The translations under genes were made by a program, and so were the position numbers. DNA of 64,000 nucleotides from assembly GCF_026262505.1 (NCBI RefSeq), contig NC_067206.1, positions 20,988,624 to 21,052,623 of the forward strand. Direction: 5' to 3'. Positions 33,728 to 47,187 of the stretch are shown here, piece by piece. Source of the DNA: Trichomonas vaginalis G3. Its lineage: Eukaryota > Parabasalia > Trichomonadida > Trichomonadidae. Position 1 is the first letter of the stretch. Each line of letters opens with the position of its first letter. The notes beneath the pieces were generated by a model. It was not told the DNA's origin, searched no databases, and saw only the letters and a list, made by a program, of their open reading frames with translations.

Positions 33728-34601
33728 AAAGTCGAGAAGGGAGTCCTAACCTTAAGAAAGGGCTCTCTTCTCGACTTTCTGCTGCAATCTCACTCGAATT
33801 GCGCGTATATACTGCTTCTTTCATTAGAAGTATATATACGCGCAACAATATGCCATGGCAAGTGCACTTGTCGCCACTTTTAATGTTTCTCAAATGCAAT
33901 GCGGGAAGGAGTGGCAATATAGTACTTGGGTAGTTGTGGAGTTATGTGTTAGGAGAGGGAACAGGACAAATTTGCCACACGGCACTTTTTTTTAAAAAAA
34001 ATTAATGGAGCGGAGCGATACTCTGCTGCAGGAGCCCCAAGGCTCCCAATCATTACGAAAGGGAGCCTCAGGGCTCCTGAGAATCCATCAGCAGAGGCCT
34101 TTTCATTTGGCCTCTGCTGATCAAAGATTCGGCGAAGCCATTCTTCGTCTCAGGAGCCCCAAGGCTCCCAATCATTACGAAAGGGAGCCTCAGGGCTCCT
34201 GAGAATCCATCAGTAGAGGCCTTTTCATTTGGCCTCTGCTGATCAAAGATTCGGCGAAGCCATTCTTCGTCTCAGGAGCCCCAAGGCTCCCAATCATTAC
34301 GAAAGGGAGCCTCAGGGCTCCTGAGAAACCTCTTTGAGAAGGTTTTCTTTAAGAAAACCTTCTCAAAGATGATTGTCAGCATTCACTCAAAATCTACCAA
34401 GAGTTTCAAAGTTTCAAATCTATCTGAAATGAAGCTTTGAATCTCTTGTATATCTAATTGTAGAGGTACCTTTTCAAAATGTCTTCTATTGATTAAATTT
34501 AATCAGTAAAAGTCATTTTGAAAAGGTACATCTCTATAATTGCTATTGAGCATTCACTCTTGGAACCTTGGAGCTCTTGTGTAGTGCATGAAAACTCCAA
34601 G
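33728..34601 (+). repeat. Hairpin cluster, unit 4
   Basis: Same hairpins; the cluster is shorter by one minisatellite copy. Hairpin 2 has lost part of one arm (AGTATATATACG in place of AGTAGTATATACG). Confidence 0.9.
34029..34327 (+). repeat. 122-base minisatellite, unit 4
   Basis: Only two full copies plus partial (34029, 34151, 34273); order C, T. Confidence 0.95.
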
Positions 34602-34712
34602 ATTCTAGAATAAAACATATATCATAGACATAATTTCTTCAAATATAATTTAAGGTTATTTTTTAAAAAATTAGAACAGCGTAATTTAAGGTTATTGAAA
34701 AGTGACACTTGA

Positions 34713-35060
34713 CAAATTTATCCCGCACTCTTCAAAAATAAGGAAATTTTGATAAATATCCTCATCGCTATTATCATAAAAGATTCAATATCCCTTTCGA
34801 TATTTAATGACAAATTTGAAAAGGTGTTTGAAATTCTTTCGGATTTTGTTGAATTTAACCCAAAATTTATTATTAATTGTTTACAAGAAATTTTATTTAA
34901 CTCTTCTTGTAAAGAAAACTTTGCCAATATTTTGAATGCATTTGAAAATTCCGAGCTTAGAATATATTTGGATGAATGCGAAGATGAAATCGATCCTGAA
35001 ATTTTTGACTCTCTCAAAAATATGTATTCAATTTTAAATGAATCTAATTCTCATCAATAA
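34713..35060 (+). pseudogene. ARM/HEAT-like fragment, copy at unit 4/5 border
   Basis: Same frame and length as the other copies; no in-frame ATG start. Confidence 0.4.
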
Positions 35061-35590
35061 TAACATATGAATAAAAAATAAATGGATTTAATTTTTTTAT
35101 CAGTTTCAATAGATTACAGTTATTTTTATTTTCTACAATATCTCATTACCAAATCGTTTTAACTCTTTGTATATCAAAGAATAATAATAAGTGACCTGTA
35201 ATAACCATACTCATAATGGATTAGACCTCAAATTATTTAAAATGTCAATTCAATATTATTAAATTACAATTTCTTTTATTCTAATAGATTTTAACTAGCC
35301 AATCATGATTACAAATATTGTAGCCTTCATTAACTCATAATATCGAAGAATATAACTTATATTCATGGACAATTTGTGATTAATTTCCAATAATATATAA
35401 AACCGACTCAAATTAATCATGTTGGCATTAGCGCGCATCGATGCTCAATCTACCTGTAGTATTATAAGCTTATATTCCTATTTTTCAGCATTAAAATTGT
35501 GAATTACGTAATTTTGTCATAGTTTTACGTAATTTTAATTTTTTTTGATAAGAAAAAAATGACTTTAAGAAAAAACGAGATCACTCATAA

Positions 35591-36267
35591 TCTTTTTCTC
35601 AGAAAACTGCAGAGTATACAACAAATGTACTCAAACGTGCATTAAGCACAATACCTGGTCCCCATTTCGCTCTATGGACCGATAATGGTACAAAAAATAA
35701 AGAAAAATTGCAAAAACGTTCCCACTTTTTGAGAGGGATGTTTTGCAAAATAATTTTATGGACATCTCTGGAAAGTTTCATTTCAGTTTGATAATATATC
35801 CAACACCTATATAGAAGAGCCTTGCTGATTTGACCTGAAAGAGCGAAAGTTAGTTTTTTGATTTGAAAACCCTGCAATTTAATATTGTTAAGGACTCAAT
35901 GTAGAAATATGATATAATATCATGTAGAGATCAATCATCTTCCAAAAATCTTCTATGTATGAAAGAAAAAAATTTGCAAAACGTACCTCTCAAGAAGTGG
36001 GAACGTTTTGCACACTCTCGAAAATAAAACACAATTTCATTAATTATTATGCGAAAGGGGAATTGAACATATTTTTATTCAACCAGATAATCCTCAGGCC
36101 AACAGATTTCGCAAAGAGAATTTCCCCAAACAGTAAGATTTTTCAAAAAAAAGAAAATATAATGCGAAGAATTAAGATTAATCACCGAAAAAACAACTGA
36201 TTTTACTTACTTTAATGATTTTGAAGATATGCAAATTATCAGGAAGAAAGCTCAATATAACAAATAA
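35591..36267 (+). mobile_element. Integrase fossil, unit 5
   Basis: Same broken remnant, nearly identical to unit 1. Confidence 0.6.
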
Positions 36268-37065
36268 AATAATATTCTAATTTGCAAGAATGGGTTTAAT
36301 GACTACGCACAAATACATAGCCTCATACATATCAACAAAGGTCTTGGGTCTCCGAGGTTCTCAATTTCATCAGAAACCGCTATATGATAACCAAGCTTAC
36401 TCAGATCTACACATAAATACATAGCCTCATACATATCAACAAAGGTCTCTCTACTCTTAAGTTCCAATTCCCAAAATTTTATTTTTATATTTATTGGCAA
36501 AAGGTAAAAGTTCCAAATTATCGTATCGTTAATTTTTAATTTGCTTTCAAATTATATTTTTTGTACTTACGTTCAATTTTTATTTTTAATAAATTATTTA
36601 TATTAAAATTTCGAAATATTCATAAATACATTCAATTCATATAATAATAGTCAATATCATCGTTTTGAGAAGATCAGATCCTACACAAAAACCATGGAGA
36701 GGATTGTATTTTCAATGTATGCCTCTGGTCGAGCACTAAAAGCAAAAGCTAGACAGTTTTTAACCTGTATAATAAAAATGTATCATATATCTTTTTTGGA
36801 AAATAAAAACAAATTTTATTTATTCAATATTATATAAAAAGGTGTTGATATTGCAGGTTTTTCAGTATGTTTTCCATCCCAATAAAACTCAATATTAATC
36901 GATATATCTGAAAAATACGAGGTGTCAAAGTGGTGAATTTCACCTCACTTCGTTTTGCTCCATTAAATTGACTCAATTTCATCCCTTTGCTGAGAATTTT
37001 TGTATTTGGAGGATAATAATCTAAATAATTCGAAATATTTGTTACAATAACTATCAGTGCTTGAT

Positions 37066-38398
37066 TTAATGTTTGAATTTGATTGCTTCAAATTGCGCAA
37101 TTTTAAGTAATTCGGCGTCAGATGTTAATTTTTTGCAAGAAGAATTAAATATATATGTGGGATTTGGTATTGCGTTTGATGTTTTGTTTGTTAATTCGTT
37201 GGATAAGGCTTTATCTGGGTTCCACGGATGAATACCATACTGATGCATTGACTTAATCACAAGCATCATTAAAATTCTTACAATTTTTAACCTTAGGTTT
37301 TGGGGTATTTGATAAATTATCTTGCTCATATGTGTAAAGCGGAACATATTTTAACCTGTTATTCTTTGATCTCAAAGATGCTGCACATCCTACAATCAAA
37401 TAACTGGAGAACTACTGTGCAGTAAGCTGGAAATGTCAAGAGTTCAATTCTGAAGAGACTCAAAAGTTTGCCAAGTAATAAAATAACTTACTCGGCTGAT
37501 ATGATTATCACCGAATACGATATATATGCTGAGCTGCTGTGATAGCATCAAGACTTGAGCGATATCTCTGGATTTCGATAATAAAAGTTAAATTAAAGAT
37601 ATCCCATATCTTCTTTGTCATCCATCCATAAGATTGTCCTGTAAGGAATGCTCTCACGGAGCGGAGTTCCTGTGAACAATTTTATATTCCTGGAACAATA
37701 ATAAATGGTTTCATCCGGTATCCTTCAGAATTATATGGGAAGATACTAGTAACAAGCACAAATTCATGCTCTTCTTTGGTTAAAGGAGGGTTGCTTTCAG
37801 TGCAGATAACTTTGTAACGCTTTGATGAAGCAGAGATGTTTCATAAATACTCCACTTATTCCATGGATCAATTCCTGCCGTATACTGAAATTAATGTAAG
37901 AAGTTAGCAACTGTTGCTGTGTTACAGTACTTTGCTCGTTTTTCCTCATTTTCTTTTGAGCTTTTGATCTCAATGTTGAGATCAGAGCAAACTCTGTTTA
38001 ACCATGATCTTGAGGGGAGATATACTTCTAGCGAAGTAAACAATTCTTTTTCCTCTTGTTGGAAATTCGTCTGGATGAACAAGGCCAGCTAGATATAAAG
38101 CTCTGCTGTATCTATACTCCAGTAATTCGTAGGCAATCTGATAAGCTTCGATTACCTTTTCACATGCAAGACCTTTTGCTCTTTGATTGATTTCACCATA
38201 AAAATCAAGTAATTCGACCTCTGAAAGATACGATGGTTCTCCACCATTACATGTGGTTGTCCATACATTTTCCGCAATTGTATGTCGCAACTCTGCAGTT
38301 ATTGAATCATCGCGTTCCATGTGAAATTCATCTTTGTTATCAGTGTAGCACTTTTTGTTTAGTCTTCTTTTGAAGATTTTACGTTGAATACGAGACAA
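37066..38398 (-). pseudogene. Pogo/CENP-B-type transposase remnant, unit 5
   Basis: Same decayed gene with several extra short insertions between 37260 and 37530, probably technical; the block with LQLFDVG is disturbed in this copy. Confidence 0.65.
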
Positions 38399-39680
38399 AA
38401 CTGCTTTTTCTCAATGAAGTTTACATTTGGCTTTAATGTAATTAAGACTTTTCATGTCACTTTTTGTAAAGTTCATTTTCGGTACGGAACAAATGCATAT
38501 ATTAATGCATTAATTCTAAATGTAATAAATTTTGTATCTTTGAAAATTTCAAAGTTAAAAAAAATTGGACTAATATTATTCGTCTTCAAATGTACTATGC
38601 AAATTAAAGTTTTTGGGCTATGGATTCTGTGGGATAAGATTATTGAAATTTTGGATGTTCCTCGAATTGGCCAGAGATTCGAGTGTCAATGCCTTGTTCC
38701 ATAACATAGTAATTGTGTTTGTGACTGAGCATATTTTTTTCTAAAATATAGAGATTAAAATTGTAAAAATCTTCATTTAAGGAGTTCCTGTTAAATGATT
38801 GTGACTTGATTATATTTGTGTCGTTTTTGGTAGTCTCTTTATTCGATTTTGATGAATTTATGTTCGAAATTCGGTATTTAACTAATAAGATTCAGAGTAA
38901 AACACTGGAAATCGGATATTCTCTATGCCAATGAACTGGACAATCTGTGTGTTTGGGAGGTGAAATTCCAAATTTTTTTGAAATCCCGAAAATGAAGATC
39001 AACCCTTTATTTTTGATTAAGATATTTTACAATTTCAGATTTTTTTGAATACTTTTGATTCGGTTTTGTTAAAAGCATATCAGCTAACTTGTTTTAAAAA
39101 TCACATATTTTTATGTGGTAAGACGAAATGATGGAAGTGAGGCATATCTCAATATTTTCACCAGATCTTCAGGCATTTAGCATGGATATATAATTGTTAT
39201 CATGATTTGTATTTAGTAATATTATTTAATCCAACTTATCAAAGCTAAACAAGATAAGAAATGCGTTTTAATTTTTTTTTCAAACAAAATTGAACAAAAA
39301 ATACACTTAGAAGATATATTTCTTTAAGTTATTTATAGTAATGGAAATAATATGGTATATCTATCATTAACATATAAGCAGATCATACCTCTCTTGTGCC
39401 ATGCAATTATGAATTAAGAATTTTGTAAATTCAACTGTATATAATAATCTTTTAATTGAAAAACATCATCAGACCAAGAGATGTTAATCATGTGCATCTA
39501 ATATAATTGTTTTTGTCTAGTGTTGAAAACAGAAATTCATCAAAAGTGACACCTCAGAAAAGCTATAATATTGAATTTTTGGAACTTTTGATAGAGCACG
39601 TTTTTAAATATTAATTAAAGTAAATGTATATTTCGTAAAGATTCTTTTTAATAAAAAATAAAATTTTGAAGAAGAACACA

Positions 39681-41773
39681 AAATCTTCTGAAAAATAATA
39701 TCACATAAACTCATATTATTTTCTAATATATAACTATTTTATATAAAAATCAAATTCAATGATCTTAAAAGCGAAGGATAAACCTCAAAATTTACGAATA
39801 TAATGAGTGGGAATATAATGCTTATCTATCATAAAACCATATGAAATATCAATTTTTGCTTTACGCCTAATTTTTGACGACAATTAGCAAAAAATGTTAA
39901 ATGTTAACACTCAGTCCATTTGAATATGAAAAATAAAATTGACTTTGATTAAATGTTTTTATTTATCATGCAATTCTTCTTGCGACCAAAGATTTGAATA
40001 AAATTTCAAAAAATAAGATAGCTTAAAAATAATATACGGTAGTGTTTACTAATAGATGAATAGTATATAAATTCTATTAAAATGGATTTGATCCAAAAAG
40101 ATATATAAAATTTGATCATAAATAAAATTGTTTAGAAGTCATTTAAAATGATGTAATTATTCAAATTTTGCTAAAACCCATTCCTCTTTGATATATAACT
40201 CCCATTTTTGCATTTCTGGCTCGTACCAAAATTTTGAAACTTCGAATAATTCGTTAGGAGTGTAATTACTATTCGTTTTTGGATTAATATCGAGAGATAA
40301 ATGTGGTGTATTGTTGTATTTTTCAATGAACTGCTGAACTGAGTCCTTGATTTGTTGAATATCATCCAACTCGTCTGGCAAAAACTTTTCTAAGCTTGGC
40401 CACAGGCGCTCCACCTTGCCGTTCTGTCTTGGCATATACGGCAAGGTGTGCTTCCAAACTATTGTTTTCCTGCATAACCTGGCCGAATTCACCGCGGTTT
40501 TCACCGCCGTTATCGGTCCAGATGCAGTAAGGGATAAACTCCTCTAAAAGTTTTCTTAAAATATTCGCTGTTGAGTTGGAAGACTTGTTTTTCAATAATT
40601 TAGTTTTGAGAACTTTACGTGTCATATCATTCAATATGGCAAAGAATGGAAAAGAAACATTACCGTGAAGGTAATGAATATCGCAGTGCCATATTCAAAT
40701 TCTTTGATATGGCACGATATTTGGTAGGTGGATCTGCTGGTTTGTAATCTCTTTTTGAAGATAAACCTGATTCCATCATAAATTTTTCCACTTGATGAGG
40801 CTTTATTTTTTGTAAATTGTCAAAAATTTGATCTTTTGTCAAATCTTCTATATTTTCAAATTCTTTTGCAATTTCTTCTTTTTCTTTCTCACAATCGGGA
40901 TTTTGAACAATATTTTGAAACCTTTTAATCAATAAATAAGTTTTTGAAATTCCTCCTTTATATTGTGAAAACACAAGAATTAATTAATTGTTTTTTGTTC
41001 AAATGTTGGTGGATTTGGTTTTCTGCCGCGACTAACTTTTGGTAATTCGATTTCTTGAAGTTGAAATGCTCTTCTTATTGTATTTTCGGCAACATTCAAT
41101 TTAATTTTACCATTTTCCAATTCAACTTCCTTTCCCACACTTTTGTAATATTCACCTTCTTCTATTCTTCTTTTAGCTTCAAATAGCCATTCTCTGTTTA
41201 TAGATTTGGCAGTAGTCATAAAAGTGGTCCTTCTTTTGTGATAAGATTCAAATTTGAATGTGGATGATAAATAAAAATCAAAAATAATTGTTATAATTTA
41301 AATGAAGAAGTAATTTAAAACGATTTTATTTATGATCAAATTTTATATATTTTTTGGATCAAATCCATTTTAATAGAATTTATATACTATTCATCTATTA
41401 GTAAACACTACCGTATATTATTTTTTAAGCTATCTTATTTTTTGAACTTTTATTCAAATCTTTGGTCGCAAGAAGAATTGCATGATAAATAAAAACATTT
41501 AATCAAAGTCAATTTTATTTTTCATATTCAAATGGACTGAGTGTTAACATTTAACATTTTTTTGCTAATTGTCGTCAAAAATTAGGCGTAAAGCAAAAAT
41601 TGATATTTCATATGGTTTTATGATAGATAAGCATTATATTCCCACTCATTATATTCGTAAATTTTGAGGTTTATCCTTCGCTTTTAAGATCATTGAATTT
41701 GATTTTTATATAAAATAGTTATATATTAGAAAATAATATGAGTTTATGTGATATTATTTTTCAGAAGAGATTT
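39681..41773 (-). mobile_element. Integrase transposon, unit 5
   Basis: Same site and structure; a two-base insertion lies next to the right end. Confidence 0.85.
40157..41219 (-). pseudogene. DDE integrase gene, unit 5, frame interrupted
   Basis: One base longer overall than the intact copies, with a few small indels splitting it into four open segments (40157-40504, 40362-40634, 40660-40974, 40980-41219). The D, D and E motifs are still readable. The changes sit in the insertion-rich zone of unit 5 and may be technical. Confidence 0.7.
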
Positions 41774-42146
41774 CATTCTATATGCCTATGAAAAGTACTC
41801 TCAAAACTAACTTTTTCCTAATTATAATTAAATCTAGAATATTGTATTATGCTTAGTGTTATTTCATTTTTCTCATTCAATTTAGAATTTACAAATGTCA
41901 AAAATTGAGAGCTGTCACTTTTGATGAATTTCTGTTTATTACATAGCATTAATAAAAAAATCATTTGTTCTGATTAATATTTATCCAATAATAATATATA
42001 TTCATTTTTGAATTTAATTAGCTTTTTTAAAGCTTAATATTTAATAATATTATTATTCAACATTCTTAATAAAATAAGATATATGCTTTATGTCTAATAT
42101 ATGTTTTGTAGAAATTTCGAGGAAATATCAAGGTTTCAACATCACT

Positions 42147-42379
42147 TCACTTCCACCATTTCGTCTTACGAAAGTTTAATTGTATGATTAAATACTTGGG
42201 CCATTCTAATATTTCATCTTTTTGAAATCGATTTTTGCTCAATAGGATATGTATATTAAAATATTTTTCCAATGCATCCAATAAATTATCCGTGCCATTT
42301 ATTGATATATCAAGAAAGTCGTGTTTTTTGTTTCTATCGGGGTAATACGATGTGAAAAGTGACAAAAATATACTATGAT
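42147..42379 (-). pseudogene. USP-like fragment, unit 5
   Basis: Same fragment with a few small indels that alter the reading of the middle portion; FLDISINGTDNLLDALEKYF and EILEWPKYLIIQLNF remain. Confidence 0.5.
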
Positions 42380-42398
42380 TTATATTTCATTGTATAAT

Positions 42399-43396
42399 AA
42401 AGTCGAGAAGGGAGTCCTAACCTTAAGAAAGGGCTCTCTTCTCGACTTTCTGCTGCAATCTCACTCGAATTGCGCGTATATACTGCTTCTTTCATTAGAA
42501 GTAGTATATACGCGCAACAATATGCCATGGCAAGTGCACTTGTCGCCACTTTTAATGTTTTCTTCAAATGCAATGCGGGAAGGAGTGGCAATATAGTACT
42601 TGGGTAGTTGTGGAGTTATGTGTTAGGAGAGGGAACAGGACAAATTTGCCACACGGCACTTTTTTTAAAAAAAATTAATGGAGCGGAGCGATACTCTGCT
42701 GCAGGAGCCCCAAGGCTCCCAATCATTACGAAAGGGAGCCTCAGGGCTCCTGAGAATCCATCAGCAGAGGCCTTTTCATTTGGCCTCTGCTGATCAAAGA
42801 TTCGGCGAAGCCATTCTTCGTCTCAGGAGCCCCAAGGCTCCCAATCATTACGAAAGGGAGCCTCAGGGCTCCTGAGAATCCATCAGCAGAGGCCTTTTCA
42901 TTTGGCCTCTGCTGATCAAAGATTCGGCGAAGCCATTCTTCGTCTCAGGAGCCCCAAGGCTCCCAATCATTACGAAAGGGAGCCTCAGGGCTCCTGAGAA
43001 TCCATCAGTAGAGGCCTTTTCATTTGGCCTCTGCTGATCAAAGATTCGGCGAAGCCATTCTTCGTCTCAGGAGCCCCAAGGCTCCCAATCATTACGAAAG
43101 GGAGCCTCAGGGCTCCTGAGAAACCTCTTTGAGAAGGTTTTCTTTAAGAAAACCTTCTCAAAGATGATTGTCAGCATTCACTCAAAATCTACCAAGAGTT
43201 TCAAAGTTTCAAATCTATCTGAAATGAAGCTTTGAATCTCTTGTATATCTAATTGTAGAGGTACCTTTTCAAAATGTCTTCTATTGATTAAATTTAATCA
43301 GTAAAAGTCATTTTGAAAAGGTACATCTCTATAATTGCTATTGAGCATTCACTCTTGGAACCTTGGAGCTCTTGTGTAGTGCATGAAAACTCCAAG
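42399..43396 (+). repeat. Hairpin cluster, unit 5
   Basis: Same hairpins as in unit 1, with a small insertion near 42560 between hairpin 2 and the minisatellite. Confidence 0.9.
42702..43122 (+). repeat. 122-base minisatellite, unit 5
   Basis: Three full copies plus partial (42702, 42824, 42946, 43068); order C, C, T. Confidence 0.95.
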
Positions 43397-43507
43397 ATTC
43401 TAGAATAAAACATATATCATAGACATAATTTCTTCAAATATAATTTAAGGTTATTTTTTAAAAAATTAGAACAGCGTAATTTAAGGTTATTGAAAAGTGA
43501 CACTTGA

Positions 43508-43855
43508 CAAATTTATCCCGCACTCTTCAAAAATAAGGAAATTTTGATAAATATCCTCATCGCTATTATCATAAAAGATTCAATATCCCTTTCGATATTT
43601 AATGACAAATTTGAAAAGGTGTTTGAAATTCTTTCGGATTTTGTTGAATTTAACCCAAAATTTATTATTAATTGTTTACAAGAAATTTTATTTAACTCTT
43701 CTTGTAAAGAAAACTTTGCCAATATTTTGAATGCATTTGAAAATTCCGAGCTTAGAATATATTTGGATGAATGCGAAGATGAAATCGATCCTGAAATTTT
43801 TGACTCTCTCAAAAATATGTATTCAATTTTAAATGAATCTAATTCTCATCAATAA
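43508..43855 (+). pseudogene. ARM/HEAT-like fragment, copy at unit 5/6 border
   Basis: Same frame and length as the other copies. Confidence 0.4.
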
Positions 43856-44386
43856 TAACATATGAATAAAAAATAAATGGATTTAATTTTTTTTATCAGT
43901 TTCAATAGATTACAGTTATTTTTATTTTCTACAATATCTCATTACCAAATCGTTTTAACTCTTTGTATATCAAAGAATAATAATAAGTGACCTGTAATAA
44001 CCATACTCATAATGGATTAGACCTCAAATTATTTAAAATGTCAATTCAATATTATTAAATTACAATTTCTTTTATTCTAATAGATTTTAACTAGCCAATC
44101 ATGATTACAAATATTGTAGCCTTCATTAACTCATAATATCGAAGAATATAACTTATATTCATGGACAATTTGTGATTAATTTCCAATAATATATAAAACC
44201 GACTCAAATTAATCATGTTGGCATTAGCGCGCATCGATGCTCAATCTACCTGTAGTATTATAAGCTTATATTCCTATTTTTCAGCATTAAAATTGTGAAT
44301 TACGTAATTTTGTCATAGTTTTACGTAATTTTAATTTTTTTTGATAAGAAAAAAATGACTTTAAGAAAAAACGAGATCACTCATAA

Positions 44387-45062
44387 TCTTTTTCTCAGAA
44401 AACTGCAGAGTATACAACAAATGTACTCAAACGTGCATTAAGCACAATACCTGGTCCCCATTTCGCTCTATGGACCGATAATGGTACAAAAAATAAAGAA
44501 AAATTGCAAAAACGTTCCCACTTTTTGAGAGGGATGTTTTGCAAAATAATTTTATGGACATCTCTGGAAAGTTTCATTTCAGTTTGATAATATATCCAAC
44601 ACCTATATAGAAGAGCCTTGCTGATTTGACCTGAAAGAGCGAAAGTTAGTTTTTTGATTTGAAAACCCTGCAATTTAATATTGTTAAGGACTCAATGTAG
44701 AAATATGATATAATATCATGTAGAGATCAATCATCTTCCAAAAATCTTCTATGTATGAAAGAAAAAAATTTGCAAAACGTACCTCTCAAGAAGTGGGAAC
44801 GTTTTGCACACTCTCGAAAATAAAACACAATTTCATTAATTATTATGCGAAAGGGGAATTGAACATATTTTTATTCAACCAGATAATCCTCAGGCCAACA
44901 GATTTCGCAAAGAGAATTTCCCCAAACAGTAAGATTTTTCAAAAAAAAGAAATATAATGCGAAGAATTAAGATTAATCACCGAAAAAACAACTGATTTTA
45001 CTTACTTTAATGATTTTGAAGATATGCAAATTATCAGGAAGAAAGCTCAATATAACAAATAA
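44387..45062 (+). mobile_element. Integrase fossil, unit 6
   Basis: Same broken remnant, same length as in unit 1. Confidence 0.6.
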
Positions 45063-45860
45063 AATAATATTCTAATTTGCAAGAATGGGTTTAATGACTA
45101 CGCACAAATACATAGCCTCATACATATCAACAAAGGTCTTGGGTCTCCGAGGTTCTCAATTTCATCAGAAACCGCTATATGATAACCAAGCTTACTCAGA
45201 TCTACACATAAATACATAGCCTCATACATATCAACAAAGGTCTCTCTACTCTTAAGTTCCAATTCCCAAAATTTTATTTTTATATTTATTGGCAAAAGGT
45301 AAAAGTTCCAAATTATCGTATCGTTAATTTTTAATTTGCTTTCAAATTATATTTTTTGTACTTACGTTCAATTTTTATTTTTAATAAATTATTTATATTA
45401 AAATTTCGAAATATTCATAAATACATTCAATTCATATAATAATAGTCAATATCATCGTTTTGAGAAGATCAGATCCTACACAAAAACCATGGAGAGGATT
45501 GTATTTTCAATGTATGCCTCTGGTCGAGCACTAAAAGCAAAAGCTAGACAGTTTTTAACCTGTATAATAAAAATGTATCATATATCTTTTTGGAAAATAA
45601 AAACAAATTTTTATTTATTCAATATTATATAAAAAGGTGTTGATATTGCAGGTTTTTCAGTATGTTTTCCATCCCAATAAAACTCAATATTAATCGATAT
45701 ATCTGAAAAATACGAGGTGTCAAAGTGGTGAATTTCACCTCACTTCGTTTTGCTCCATTAAATTGACTCAATTTCATCCCTTTGCTGAGAATTTTTGTAT
45801 TTGGAGGATAATAATCTAAATAATTCGAAATATTTGTTACAATAACTATCAGTGCTTGAT

Positions 45861-47187
45861 TTAATGTTTGAATTTGATTGCTTCAAATTGCGCAATTTTA
45901 AGTAATTCGGCGTCAGATGTTAATTTTTTGCAAGAAGAATTAAATATATATGTGGGATTTGGTATTGCGTTTGATGTTTTGTTTGTTAATTCGTTGGATA
46001 AGGCTTTATCTGGGTTCCACGGATGAATACCATACTGATGCATTGACTTAATCACAAGCATCAATTAAAATTCTTACAATTTTTAACCTTGGTTTTGGGG
46101 TATTTGATAAATTATCTTGCTCATATGTGTAAAGCGGAACATATTTTAACCTGTTATTCTTTGATCTCAAAGATGCTGCACATCCTACATCAAATAACTG
46201 GAGAACTACTGTGCAGTAAGCTGGAAATGTCAAGAGTTCAATTCTGAAGAGACTCAAAAGTTTGCAAGTAAAATAACTTACTCGGCTGATATGATTATCA
46301 CCGAATACGATATTATGCTGAGCTGCTGTGATAGCATCAAGACTTGAGCGATATCTCTGGATTTCGATAATAAAAGTTAAATTAAAGATATCCCATATCT
46401 TCTTTGTCATCCATCCATAAGATTGTCCTGTAAGGAATGCTCTCACGGAGCGGAGTTCCTGTGAACAATTTTATATTCCTGGAACAATAATAAATGGTTT
46501 CATCCGGTATCCTTCAGAATTATATGGGAAGATACTAGTAACAAGCACAAATTCATGCTCTTCTTTGGTTAAAGGAGGGTTGCTTTCAGTGCAGATAACT
46601 TTGTAACGCTTTGATGAAGCAGAGATGTTTCATAAATACTCCACTTATTCCATGGATCAATTCCTGCCGTATACTGAAATTAATGTAAGAAGTTAGCAAC
46701 TGTTGCTGTGTTACAGTACTTTGCTCGTTTTTCCTCATTTTCTTTTGAGCTTTTGATCTCAATGTTGAGATCAGAGCAAACTCTGTTTAACCATGATCTT
46801 GAGGGGAGATATACTTCTAGCGAAGTAAACAATTCTTTTTCCTCTTGTTGGAAATTCGTCTGGATGAACAAGGCCAGCTAGATATAAAGCTCTGCTGTAT
46901 CTATACTCCAGTAATTCGTAGGCAATCTGATAAGCTTCGATTACCTTTTCACATGCAAGACCTTTTGCTCTTTGATTGATTTCACCATAAAAATCAAGTA
47001 ATTCGACCTCTGAAAGATACGATGGTTCTCCACCATTACATGTGGTTGTCCATACATTTTCCGCAATTGTATGTCGCAACTCTGCAGTTATTGAATCATC
47101 GCGTTCCATGTGAAATTCATCTTTGTTATCAGTGTAGCACTTTTTGTTTAGTCTTCTTTTGAAGATTTTACGTTGAATACGAGACAA
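45861..47187 (-). pseudogene. Pogo/CENP-B-type transposase remnant, unit 6
   Basis: Same decayed gene, same length as unit 1. Confidence 0.7.

Larger units (their letters stand above)
26296..34875 (+). repeat. Array unit 4 (8580 bases)
   Basis: The shortest unit. One 122-base minisatellite copy fewer accounts for most of the loss, and the rest is about 80 net one-base deletions, mainly at 26.6-29.8 kb and 31.3-33.7 kb. The stretch between about 30.3 and 31.3 kb is nearly unaltered. Confidence 0.95.
34876..43670 (+). repeat. Array unit 5 (8795 bases)
   Basis: Carries three full minisatellite copies. From about 36.1 to 42.6 kb it shows scattered one- to three-base insertions relative to the other units, the opposite bias to unit 4. 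Confidence 0.95.
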
